NCBI GenBank assembly: GCA_035687255.1
Contig: DASRYI010000242.1
Coordinates: forward strand, 1-7,501
Source: JAKEHA01 sp035687255
GTDB taxonomy: Bacteria; Krumholzibacteriota; Krumholzibacteriia; WVZY01; JAKEHA01
DNA length: 7,501 nucleotides
Direction: 5' to 3'
Positions 1-5,909 of this stretch are shown here, in pieces. The position numbers and the translations under genes were made by a program. The notes below the pieces were generated by a model that worked only from the letters and a program-made list of their open reading frames with translations, made no database searches and was not told where the DNA came from. Numbering within the stretch: the first letter of the stretch is position 1; each line of letters begins with the position of its first letter.

Positions 1-1557
1 ACGGCCGAGGCCTGGGAACCACCCGCAGAACCGGCGGCGCGCAAGCGCCGCGACCCGGAGATCGCCATGCCCGAGGCGCGTCCCAGGGCGCGAATTCGCA
101 AACCCGTCACGGTGGCGGACCGCGACCGCAGCAAGCCCATCGTGGACGCGTCGCTGCCGCCGCTCTCCATTCTGGAAACACCGGCGGACGCCGGACCGAC
201 CTTCTCGCGCGATGATCTGAAGAACTGGACGGCGGTGCTCGAGGAGAAGCTCACGCAGTTCGGCGTGCAGGGGAAGGTGACGGCGGTTCATCACGGACCG
301 GTGGTGACTACATTTGAGTTCGAACCGGCGCCGGGCGTGCGCATCAAGGACATTGTGAACCGCGCCGACGACCTGTCGCTCGCCATGCGCGCGCGCAGCC
401 TGCGCATGATCGCGCCCATTCCCGGGCGGGCGGCGGTGGGCATCGAAATTCCCAATCCATCGGGGCGCACGGTGTACCTCGCCGAAGTACTCAATGAGAT
501 GAACGAACAGCAGCGCCTGAAGGGTGTGATGCTCGGCCTGGGTGTGGATGTGGTGGGGAAGCCCTTCCTGATGAACCTGTGCGATGCGCCGCACCTGTTG
601 ATCGCGGGAACCACCGGGTCGGGCAAGAGTGTGTGCCTGAACACCATTCTGGCCAGCATCCTGCTGCACTACCGTCCGTCGGACGTCCAGTTGCTGCTGG
701 TGGATCCCAAGATGGTGGAGATGTCGCAATACAACGGTATTCCGCACCTGCTGCATCCCGTGATCACGGATCCCAAGGAGGCGGCGCGGGTGCTGGAGTA
801 CCTCGTCGGCGAAATGGGCCGCCGCAACGATCTGTTCCGGCGCCACGGTGTGCGCAACATCGACAGCTACAACGCCAAGATCGCGATGTTGAAGTCCGAC
901 GAGACCACCGCGGAGCGGCTTTCCTACATTGTGGTGGTGGTCGACGAGCTGGGCGATCTCTCGCTGGCCAAGGGCGTCGACATCGAAACCCTGCTCACGC
1001 GGCTGGCGCAGATGGCGCGCGCGGCCGGGATTCACATGGTGCTGGCGACGCAGCGTCCCTCCGTGGACGTGATCGTGGGGAGGACCAAGGCCAATTTCCC
1101 GACGCGCATCGCCTTCCGTGTGGCCACCAAGGTGGATTCACGCACCATTCTCGACACCATCGGCGCCGACAAATTGCTCGGCAAAGGTGATATGCTTTAT
1201 CTGGATGCGCAACATCCCCACCCCCTCCGCCTGCACGGTGCGTGGGTTTCGGAAGCGGAAACCGAGCAGTTGATCCAGCACTGGAAATCATACCGGTACG
1301 AGGAAGCGTCGCTCGATCTTTCCGATGGGCGCGCGGGATCGGGCGACGTCGCCACCGATCTGGATCCGCTCTTCGAGGACGCACGCGGCGTGGTGGTACA
1401 GTTCAAACAGGGGTCAACGTCACTGCTGCAGCGCAAGCTCCATATCGGTTACTCCCGCGCGGCGCGTCTGCTCGACCAGCTCGAGCAGCAGGGCATCGTG
1501 GGTCCTCCCGACGGCTCCAAACCGCGCGAGGTGTACCACAGTCAGGCGTCCGAGTGA
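1..1557 (+). CDS. ftsK: FtsK/SpoIIIE-type DNA translocase, 5'-truncated by window edge
   Basis: ATP-driven double-stranded DNA pump that in this family moves chromosome ends through the division septum. Seen: the frame is open from base 1, so the ATG at 67 is an internal Met; bases 1-66 encode a Pro/Ala/Arg/Glu-rich stretch like the linker between the N-terminal membrane domain (outside the window) and the motor. Motor motifs in order: Walker A GTTGSGKS (607-630), LLLVDPK (about 691-711), Walker B VVVVDE (931-948), ATQRPSVDV (about 1047-1073), then the family-typical KANFPTRIAF and GKGDMLY. The C-terminal gamma winged helix (about 1363-1545) contains STSLLQRKLHIGYSRAARLL and GSKPREV. The residues after Walker B (ELGDLSLAKG) differ slightly from the usual ELADLMM. 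The gamma domain suggests a sequence-guided translocase, probably working with XerC/D. Stop TGA 1555-1557; rimO begins 16 bases later. Family assignment is near certain; the choice between the names ftsK and spoIIIE is conventional. Confidence 0.96.
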   Translation, partial: TAEAWEPPAEPAARKRRDPEIAMPEARPRARIRKPVTVADRDRSKPIVDASLPPLSILETPADAGPTFSRDDLKNWTAVLEEKLTQFGVQGKVTAVHHGPVVTTFEFEPAPGVRIKDIVNRADDLSLAMRARSLRMIAPIPGRAAVGIEIPNPSGRTVYLAEVLNEMNEQQRLKGVMLGLGVDVVGKPFLMNLCDAPHLLIAGTTGSGKSVCLNTILASILLHYRPSDVQLLLVDPKMVEMSQYNGIPHLLHPVITDPKEAARVLEYLVGEMGRRNDLFRRHGVRNIDSYNAKIAMLKSDETTAERLSYIVVVVDELGDLSLAKGVDIETLLTRLAQMARAAGIHMVLATQRPSVDVIVGRTKANFPTRIAFRVATKVDSRTILDTIGADKLLGKGDMLYLDAQHPHPLRLHGAWVSEAETEQLIQHWKSYRYEEASLDLSDGRAGSGDVATDLDPLFEDARGVVVQFKQGSTSLLQRKLHIGYSRAARLLDQLEQQGIVGPPDGSKPREVYHSQASE

Positions 1558-1573
1558 CCGCTCGTCGTTTCGT

Positions 1574-2962
1574 ATGAAAGCCTACATCGTCACGCTCGGG
1601 TGTCCCAAGAACCTGGTCGACAGCGAAGCCACGGTTTCGGTGCTGCGCCGCGCCGGTTGCGACGTCACCGGCGATCCGTCGGCGGCGGATGTATTGCTGG
1701 TCGGCGCGTGTTCGTTTCTCGACTCATCGTGGCGTGAAACGGTGGAAGAAACTAAGAAACTCGCCCGGTACAAGCGCGGCGCGAAGAAGAAGCGCCTCGT
1801 ACTCATGGGATGTCTGCCCAATCATCGTTCCGAAGATCTGGAAGGCGAGCTTCCCTGGGTCGATCATTTTCTGCCCACCGGGGCTCATGCGCGGCTTGCC
1901 GAGATGATGTCGTCGTGGGAGCAGGGTTCCCCGGTGACGCGCATGCTCGCGCGCGGTGACGCCGACCGATTCGCCGAATTCGAAACGCGCGAGTTGCTCA
2001 CCGCTTCGCACACCGCCTACGTGAAGGTTGCGGAGGGATGCAACCGCAAGTGCACCTTCTGCGCGATCCCCCTGATTCGCGGACGGCAGGTATCGCGCGG
2101 CGCGGACTCCATCGTGCGTGAAGTGGATCACCTGGTTGCGCGCGGCGTCAAAGAGGTGACGTTGCTGGCGCAGGACATCGTCTCCTATCGCGACGGCGCC
2201 ACGCGGTTTCCCGACCTGGTGGATCGCATCGCGCGCACCGGTGTAGAATGGATTCGCATCTTCTATGTCCATCCGGCGGGGCTGGAACTCCGGCACGTCG
2301 AGGCGCTCTTTGCTCACCCCGCCGTGTGCCGCTACCTGGAAATGCCCGTGCAGCATTCTTCGTCGCGTGTGCTCGAGCGCATGCAGCGTTCCTATGACCG
2401 GGCACACGTGGAATCGTTGCTGCACGGCATCCGTGCTGCGTTTCCGGACGTGGTGATCCGGTCGGAGGTGATCGTCGGTTTTCCCGGTGAAAGCGACGCG
2501 GAATTCGAGGATCTGAAGCGCTTTCTGGAGGAATTCGCGTTTGATTCTTTGGGGGTGTTTCCGTATTCTCCGGAGCCGGGAACGAAGGCGCCCGCGCTGG
2601 ATGGTGCACTGCCTGCCGGACTGATTCGCGACCGCGTTTCGGACGTGATGGAAGTGCAGGAGGCGATGTCGTTCGCGGCGCGCGCCCGGTTTGCGGACCG
2701 GACGTTGCGTGTGCTCGTCGATCGCGAGACCGGCGACGGCGAAGATGTGTCTGCAGTTTCAGCCGACGCCGCGAATGCGGCGGCGGCTTCTGCGCGCCCG
2801 CAGTTTGCGGGACGTTTCTATGGACAGGCCCCTGAAATCGACGGTGAAGTATTTGTGAGCGGGGACGCGCGCGTGGGCGAATTTGTCGACGTGTGCGTCA
2901 CCGAGACCGATGTGTTCGATCTGTGCGGCGAGGTGGTCCCTGTCCTCGGCACGAAGGAGTAG
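1574..2962 (+). CDS. rimO: Ribosomal protein S12 methylthiotransferase RimO
   Basis: Radical-SAM enzyme that in characterised bacteria adds a methylthio group to the conserved Asp of ribosomal protein S12 (Asp89 in E. coli numbering); cytoplasmic, with two [4Fe-4S] clusters. Seen in 462 residues: an N-terminal UPF0004 domain with cluster cysteines C10 (TLGCPKN), C46 (GACSFLDSS) and C80 (MGCLPN); the radical-SAM triad C156-x3-C160-x2-C163 in AEGCNRKCTFCAIP; RimO-typical AQDIVSY, LEMPVQHSSS, VGFPGES and GVFPYSPEPGT; and a C-terminal TRAM domain with GQAPEIDGEVFV and DVFDLCGEV. These separate it from MiaB and MtaB. The frame is open far upstream, but ATG 1574 gives the family N-terminus MKAYIVTLGCPKN and avoids a long overlap with ftsK. 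No Shine-Dalgarno is visible before it. The TRAM domain carries an extra Ala-rich stretch (about residues 385-410), making the protein slightly longer than the usual roughly 440 residues. Confidence 0.95.
   Translation: MKAYIVTLGCPKNLVDSEATVSVLRRAGCDVTGDPSAADVLLVGACSFLDSSWRETVEETKKLARYKRGAKKKRLVLMGCLPNHRSEDLEGELPWVDHFLPTGAHARLAEMMSSWEQGSPVTRMLARGDADRFAEFETRELLTASHTAYVKVAEGCNRKCTFCAIPLIRGRQVSRGADSIVREVDHLVARGVKEVTLLAQDIVSYRDGATRFPDLVDRIARTGVEWIRIFYVHPAGLELRHVEALFAHPAVCRYLEMPVQHSSSRVLERMQRSYDRAHVESLLHGIRAAFPDVVIRSEVIVGFPGESDAEFEDLKRFLEEFAFDSLGVFPYSPEPGTKAPALDGALPAGLIRDRVSDVMEVQEAMSFAARARFADRTLRVLVDRETGDGEDVSAVSADAANAAAASARPQFAGRFYGQAPEIDGEVFVSGDARVGEFVDVCVTETDVFDLCGEVVPVLGTKE
2954..2959 (+). 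promoter_or_regulatory. Shine-Dalgarno AAGGAG deciding the GTG 2968 start
   Basis: AAGGAG lies 8 bases before GTG 2968. It is formed by the last two sense codons of rimO (AAG GAG) followed by its TAG stop. It supports GTG 2968 over the upstream ATG at 2893, which lies inside rimO, and over the internal ATG at 3022. It also suggests that ribosomes finishing rimO hand over to the next gene. Confidence 0.85.
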
Positions 2963-2967
2963 CAACC

Positions 2968-3642
2968 GTGCGTCGTTCCGGCTTACAGGCATTTTGGAGT
3001 GATCTGGGTAAAGCGGCGGTCATGTCGGCCGCGTTGTCGGCGTTGATCGTTGTCGGGGGAGTGCGGGCGGCGGAGCAAGCGGCGACCAACATCGACGTCA
3101 TGCAGCATTTGACCGCGCAGGTGATCGGCGAGCTGTACGGAAAGTTCTCGCCCACGCTGGCGGGCCGTCCGGTGCAGTTGCGCCCCGGCGGTTCGACGGA
3201 GGACTACGCCTTCGTGACCAACGTGTTCCGCGAGGAACTGGCGCGCGCCGGCGTCACCATGGTGGACACCTCAGCGCGTGCGGATTCGGCACAGGCTCTG
3301 GTGCTGCAATTCCAGAACGTGGTCTTCGACCTGAAATACGTCGATGCCCACAAGTCGCATGTGATCGGGGGCAAGCGCGTCGACCGGCGCGCCGCGGTGC
3401 GCATGGTGACGACGCTCACCGATCCGTCGAACGGCCGTGTGGTGTGGGTGGGTGAAGCGGAACGCAGTCAGAGCGACGATATCGATTACTCCGACGCGGC
3501 CCGCATCGAGCAGGGGGCCTACAAGTTCAACCAGCCGGTGGTGCCTTCGGCGGGATGGGGCAAGTACGCGGAACCCGTGTTCGTGACCGGGATCATCGTC
3601 GGCCTCATCTATCTGTTCTTCTCCAACCAGAGTAACAACTGA
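2968..3642 (+). CDS. Unrecognised exported protein with C-terminal membrane helix
   Basis: I do not recognise the family. Seen: 224 residues from GTG 2968, chosen because of the AAGGAG 8 bases upstream and because it gives a good export signal: basic start MRRSG, hydrophobic core about residues 16-32, likely signal peptidase I site V32-R33-A34. The mature part looks alpha/beta, with charged helices around EELARAG, a strand-like LVLQFQNVVFDLKYV, then VDRRAAVRMVTTLTDP and GRVVWVGEAE. It ends in a short hydrophobic helix (about residues 203-218) and the polar tail SNQSNN. Inference: a periplasmic domain tethered to a membrane at its C-terminus. The TLTDPSNGRVVWVGE pattern loosely recalls FlgO, CsgG or TolB-N-like envelope domains, but I cannot confirm homology. 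It lies 5 bases after rimO and just before two TPR lipoproteins, so an envelope role is likely. No cysteines and no catalytic motif are visible. Confidence 0.85.
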   Translation: MRRSGLQAFWSDLGKAAVMSAALSALIVVGGVRAAEQAATNIDVMQHLTAQVIGELYGKFSPTLAGRPVQLRPGGSTEDYAFVTNVFREELARAGVTMVDTSARADSAQALVLQFQNVVFDLKYVDAHKSHVIGGKRVDRRAAVRMVTTLTDPSNGRVVWVGEAERSQSDDIDYSDAARIEQGAYKFNQPVVPSAGWGKYAEPVFVTGIIVGLIYLFFSNQSNN

Positions 3643-3650
3643 GCGCGCCC

Positions 3651-3654
3651 GGAG
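3651..3654 (+). promoter_or_regulatory. Shine-Dalgarno GGAG for the TPR lipoprotein gene
   Basis: GGAG lies 7 bases before GTG 3662, in the 19-base gap after the preceding stop. The gap shows no hairpin or promoter-like sequence, which favours read-through transcription. The site supports the GTG start that gives a lipoprotein signal. Confidence 0.75.
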
Positions 3655-3661
3655 TGCGACC

Positions 3662-4549
3662 GTGAAACGGCGTTACCTGGCGATTGTGGTGTTGCTGGTC
3701 CTGGGCTGTGGGGGCGGGACGGTCCGCGACATGCGCTCGGCTTTCGAGAAGGGCGACTACTCGGAAGTCGTAATGCTCGGGCGTCATGCGGTCCACCGTG
3801 GCAAGGCCAACGCCAATGTTCATTACTATTATGGACTGGCGCTGGTGGCGGAGGGGCGCGACGGCGAGGGATTCAACGAACTCGACGCCGCGGTCCGCGC
3901 CGACGCGAAGCTCAAGCCGAAGGCTGCGCAGAAGCTGGGAGAGCTGGCGGAGCGCGATCGCATCTCCTCGTCGGACCGGGCCCGGCGGCTGCGCAAGGCG
4001 CACGAGCTGGATCCCTCGCGCGATCTGGGACGCGACGGTTTTGCGGTGGCGGCGACCTACTACCAGGATCGCGACTACGAACACGCCGCCGCGACGTATA
4101 CGGATGTCATCCAGAAGTTTCCCGACGTGCCCGAGTGCGAACGCGCGTACGCGCGACTTGCGGACTGCTGGCGGGCGTTGGGACAGGACGACAAGGCGCG
4201 CGAGGCCATGGAGACGCTGGTGAAGCGGTTTCCGCAGAGCCGCGAAGCCATGGGCGCCGCCGCCAGCCTCAACGACATCCTGTACCAGGACGCGCAACGC
4301 CACTTCGATGCCGGTGAGTACGACGACGCGATTGCGAGTGCTACCGAGCTGGTGGATCAGGCGAACAATCGTTCGCTGCAGCAGAAGGGACGCTTTCTTC
4401 TGGGGCAGGCGTACGAGGCCAAGGGTGACCGGACCGCCGCCTACAACGCCTATCGCGAACTGATCCGCAGCGACCGCGGCGACTCGGGGCAGATTGTGGA
4501 ACGCGCGCGCGCGCGCATGGTGGCCTTGCAGGAGGCGGGACTGCAGTGA
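3662..4549 (+). CDS. TPR-repeat lipoprotein
   Basis: 295 residues starting at GTG 3662 with a well-spaced GGAG upstream. Seen: a lipoprotein signal, basic MKRRY, hydrophobic core, then V-L-G-C with the lipid-accepting Cys at residue 16 followed by a Gly-rich spacer, so it is probably anchored in the outer membrane facing the periplasm. The rest is helical with TPR-like 34-residue units, clearest at about residues 120-157 (AATYYQDRDYEHAAATY), 158-196 (ADCWRALGQDDKAREAM), 207-240 (QRHFDAGEYDDAIASATELV) and 241-273 (GQAYEAKGDRTAAYNAYREL), with a weaker one near 23-60. TPRs are protein-protein scaffolds and no enzyme motif is visible. Its stop overlaps the start of the BamD-like gene by four bases, so the two are probably made together; it may be a partner in outer-membrane protein assembly. 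Alternatives are a CpoB/YbgF-like factor or a generic TPR lipoprotein. The exact role is not readable. Confidence 0.88.
   Translation: MKRRYLAIVVLLVLGCGGGTVRDMRSAFEKGDYSEVVMLGRHAVHRGKANANVHYYYGLALVAEGRDGEGFNELDAAVRADAKLKPKAAQKLGELAERDRISSSDRARRLRKAHELDPSRDLGRDGFAVAATYYQDRDYEHAAATYTDVIQKFPDVPECERAYARLADCWRALGQDDKAREAMETLVKRFPQSREAMGAAASLNDILYQDAQRHFDAGEYDDAIASATELVDQANNRSLQQKGRFLLGQAYEAKGDRTAAYNAYRELIRSDRGDSGQIVERARARMVALQEAGLQ
4142..4155. repeat. 14-base perfect palindrome CGCGCGTACGCGCG
   Basis: Perfect inverted repeat inside the TPR lipoprotein gene. Its 12-base core GCGCGTACGCGC recurs at 5595-5606 in nadD in a different reading frame. It may be only a by-product of GC-rich codons; no function is apparent. 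Confidence 0.5.
4501..4519. repeat. Alternating purine-pyrimidine tract, mostly CG
   Basis: Nineteen bases alternate strictly between purine and pyrimidine, fifteen of them alternating C and G (4502-4516). They lie in codons for Arg-Ala-Arg-Ala-Arg just before the BamD-like start. Such tracts can adopt Z-DNA under negative supercoiling and are prone to slippage; neither is shown here. Confidence 0.5.
4531..4535 (+). promoter_or_regulatory. Shine-Dalgarno GGAGG for the BamD-like gene
   Basis: GGAGG lies 10 bases before GTG 4546, inside the last codons of the preceding gene. With the four-base overlap it fixes the start and implies coupled translation of the two lipoprotein genes. Confidence 0.75.
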
Positions 4550-5292
4550 GAGGGTGGCGGATTTGTGCGGTGCTGGCGCTGGCCGCGCTCTCGGCGTCGT
4601 GCGCCGGCGGCGTGTCCAAGATTCCCGCGACACCCGGTGCCGTGCTTGCGAAGGGCGACGATTATCTCCGCCGCGGCAAGGACCTGCAGGCCGTGACCAT
4701 GTACCAGAAGTTTCTGGAGAAGTACGTGGGCAACGAGCGCGCCGATTACGCGCAGTACAAACTGGCCGAAAGCTATCTGGCCGGCCACGAGTACGAGCTG
4801 GCGGCGGTGGAATACCAGGTGCTCATCACCAACTACGGCTACAGCGAGTGGGTGGACGACGCGCTCTTCCAGACCGGCGTGTGTCTGTGGCGTCAGGCGC
4901 CGCGTGTGGAGCGCGACCAGCAGAAGGCGGTCGATGCGCTGGGCCGGTTCAACCAGTACCTGACCACGTACCCCGACAGCTCGCGCGCTCCGGAAGCGCG
5001 CACGTATGTGAGACAGATCAACGCCCGGCTGGCGGAGAAGGCGCTCATCTCGGCGCGCTGGTACTACCGGCGCAAGGAGCCGAAGGCGTCGATGATCTAC
5101 TGCGACAAAGTGATCAACAACTACCCCGATAACAAGTTCTGGGAGCAGGCGCTCTACCTCAAGGGCGTCATCCTCGTGGATCGCGGGCAGAACGAGGATG
5201 GGATTGCGCAGTTCACGCGGCTGATCGAAGCGACGCACAACGACGCCCTCAAGCGCGACGCCCAGGAGCAGATCAAGCGGGCCCGGCAATGA
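4546..5292 (+). CDS. bamD: BamD-like outer-membrane assembly lipoprotein
   Basis: Probable BamD (YfiO), the essential TPR lipoprotein of the BAM complex that, with BamA, inserts beta-barrel proteins into the outer membrane. Seen: 248 residues, against 245 for E. coli BamD; a signal ending in LSASC with the lipid-accepting Cys at residue 19 (Ser at -3 is a weak lipobox position); then an all-helical run of about five TPRs. Family-like segments in order are DDYLRRGKDLQAVTMYQKFL, ADYAQYKLAESYLAGHEYEL, ERDQQKAVDALGRFNQYL followed by YPDSSRAPEA, and INARLAEKALISARWYYRR followed by a V-x-N-NYPD repeat. The pattern RDQQ...A...F...YP.S....EA matches BamD and supports it over a generic TPR protein. 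Start GTG 4546 overlaps the previous stop (GTGA) and has GGAGG upstream; its own stop overlaps nadD (ATGA). An alternative is another BamD/YbgF-type TPR lipoprotein. Confidence 0.88.
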   Translation: MRGWRICAVLALAALSASCAGGVSKIPATPGAVLAKGDDYLRRGKDLQAVTMYQKFLEKYVGNERADYAQYKLAESYLAGHEYELAAVEYQVLITNYGYSEWVDDALFQTGVCLWRQAPRVERDQQKAVDALGRFNQYLTTYPDSSRAPEARTYVRQINARLAEKALISARWYYRRKEPKASMIYCDKVINNYPDNKFWEQALYLKGVILVDRGQNEDGIAQFTRLIEATHNDALKRDAQEQIKRARQ

Positions 5293-5909
5293 ACGGCGAC
5301 GAGACCGCTCTCTGGCGCGGAGCCCGCATCGGAGTGCTGGGTGGTACGTTCGATCCGCCACACGCGGGACACGTGCGCATGGCGCAACACGCGCGTGATG
5401 CGCTGGGTCTCGACCGGGTGCTGTGGTCCGTGGCGCCGCACCCGCCGCACAAGGACGCCGCCGCGACCAGCGCGCTCCCGCACCGCATCCGCATGGTGGA
5501 ACTCGCTCTGGGCGATTCCCAAGGACAGGCTCTCACTCACATCGAAACCTCGCACGACCCGTCGTTCACGGTGGATCTGTTGCGCGCCTGCCGGGCGCGT
5601 ACGCGCGCCGACCTGTACTTCATCCTGGGCGCGGACAGCCTGCACGACCTGCCACACTGGAAGGACCCCGCCGGAATTCTCGAGCTCGCCACCCTGGCGG
5701 TGTATGCGCGCGACGACGTCCCGGTGCATCTCGAGGTGCCGGGGCCGGCCGCGGTCGTGATCTTCGATTCGCCGCGCATCGACGTTTCATCCACGCAGGT
5801 GCGTGAGCTGCTGGCGGCGGGACGGGATCCCGACGGCGCCGTGGCGCCGGCCGTGGCCGCGTACGCCCGCGAGAACAACCTGTACGCGCGGGACCGGGGT
5901 GCACGGTGA
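5289..5909 (+). CDS. nadD: Nicotinate-nucleotide adenylyltransferase NadD
   Basis: Transfers AMP from ATP to nicotinate mononucleotide, giving deamido-NAD, in NAD biosynthesis; cytoplasmic. Seen in 206 residues, normal for the family: the nucleotidyltransferase motif GGTFDPPHAGH (residues 18-28, with both catalytic-site His of the HxGH motif), the substrate-loop motif PHPPHK, FILGADSLHDLPHW (GADS at 114-117), and the C-terminal ATP-binding motif SSTQVR (167-172). PHPPHK, the FILGAD...W segment and the length separate it from CoaD, which shares the HxGH fold. ATG 5289 overlaps the bamD stop (ATGA). The only upstream AGGAG (5264-5268) is about 20 bases away, too far for ordinary initiation, so translation probably depends on coupling. 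About 10 residues more than usual precede GGTFDP. Its stop overlaps polA (GTGA). Confidence 0.95.
   Translation: MNGDETALWRGARIGVLGGTFDPPHAGHVRMAQHARDALGLDRVLWSVAPHPPHKDAAATSALPHRIRMVELALGDSQGQALTHIETSHDPSFTVDLLRACRARTRADLYFILGADSLHDLPHWKDPAGILELATLAVYARDDVPVHLEVPGPAAVVIFDSPRIDVSSTQVRELLAAGRDPDGAVAPAVAAYARENNLYARDRGAR
5595..5606. repeat. 12-base perfect palindrome GCGCGTACGCGC
   Basis: Second copy of the core palindrome found at 4142-4155, here within nadD. The two encode different peptides (Arg-Thr-Arg here, Arg-Ala-Tyr-Ala there), so protein homology does not explain the match. Chance in GC-rich coding sequence remains the simplest view. Confidence 0.5.

Noticed and set aside
67..69. ATG 67 as the start of ftsK
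   Set aside because: The frame is open upstream to base 1 and FtsK proteins carry an N-terminal membrane domain and linker, so this is an internal Met at the window edge.
579..1190. Same-strand open frame (203 codons) inside ftsK
   Set aside because: It is an out-of-frame shadow of the motor domain, rich in Gly, Arg and Ala, without a ribosome site or motif.
1325..1573. Extended N-terminus of rimO starting at ATG 1325
   Set aside because: These 83 codons overlap the ftsK gamma domain and translate to Ser/Arg-rich sequence; the family N-terminus begins exactly at ATG 1574.
2893..2967. Upstream ATG start for the exported protein
   Set aside because: It lies inside the RimO TRAM domain. GTG 2968 has AAGGAG at 8 bases and yields a proper signal peptide.
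1558..3661. Possible promoters or terminators in the three gaps (1558-1573, 2963-2967, 3643-3661)
   Set aside because: The gaps are 16, 5 and 19 bases; none holds a hairpin with T-run or a recognisable -35/-10 pair.
3605..4633. Long antisense open frame (342 codons) opposite the TPR lipoprotein gene
   Set aside because: It is an Arg/Leu/Val-rich product typical of the reverse strand of GC-rich genes. It has no recognisable motif and overlaps the better-supported genes throughout.
4494..5132. Same-strand open frame (212 codons) across the TPR and BamD-like genes
   Set aside because: It is out of frame with both lipoprotein genes, Gly/Arg-rich, and has no supporting signal.
4450..5361. Antisense open frame (303 codons) opposite the BamD-like gene
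   Set aside because: It shows no family motif, has biased composition and lies wholly opposite a gene with lipoprotein signal, TPRs and family match.
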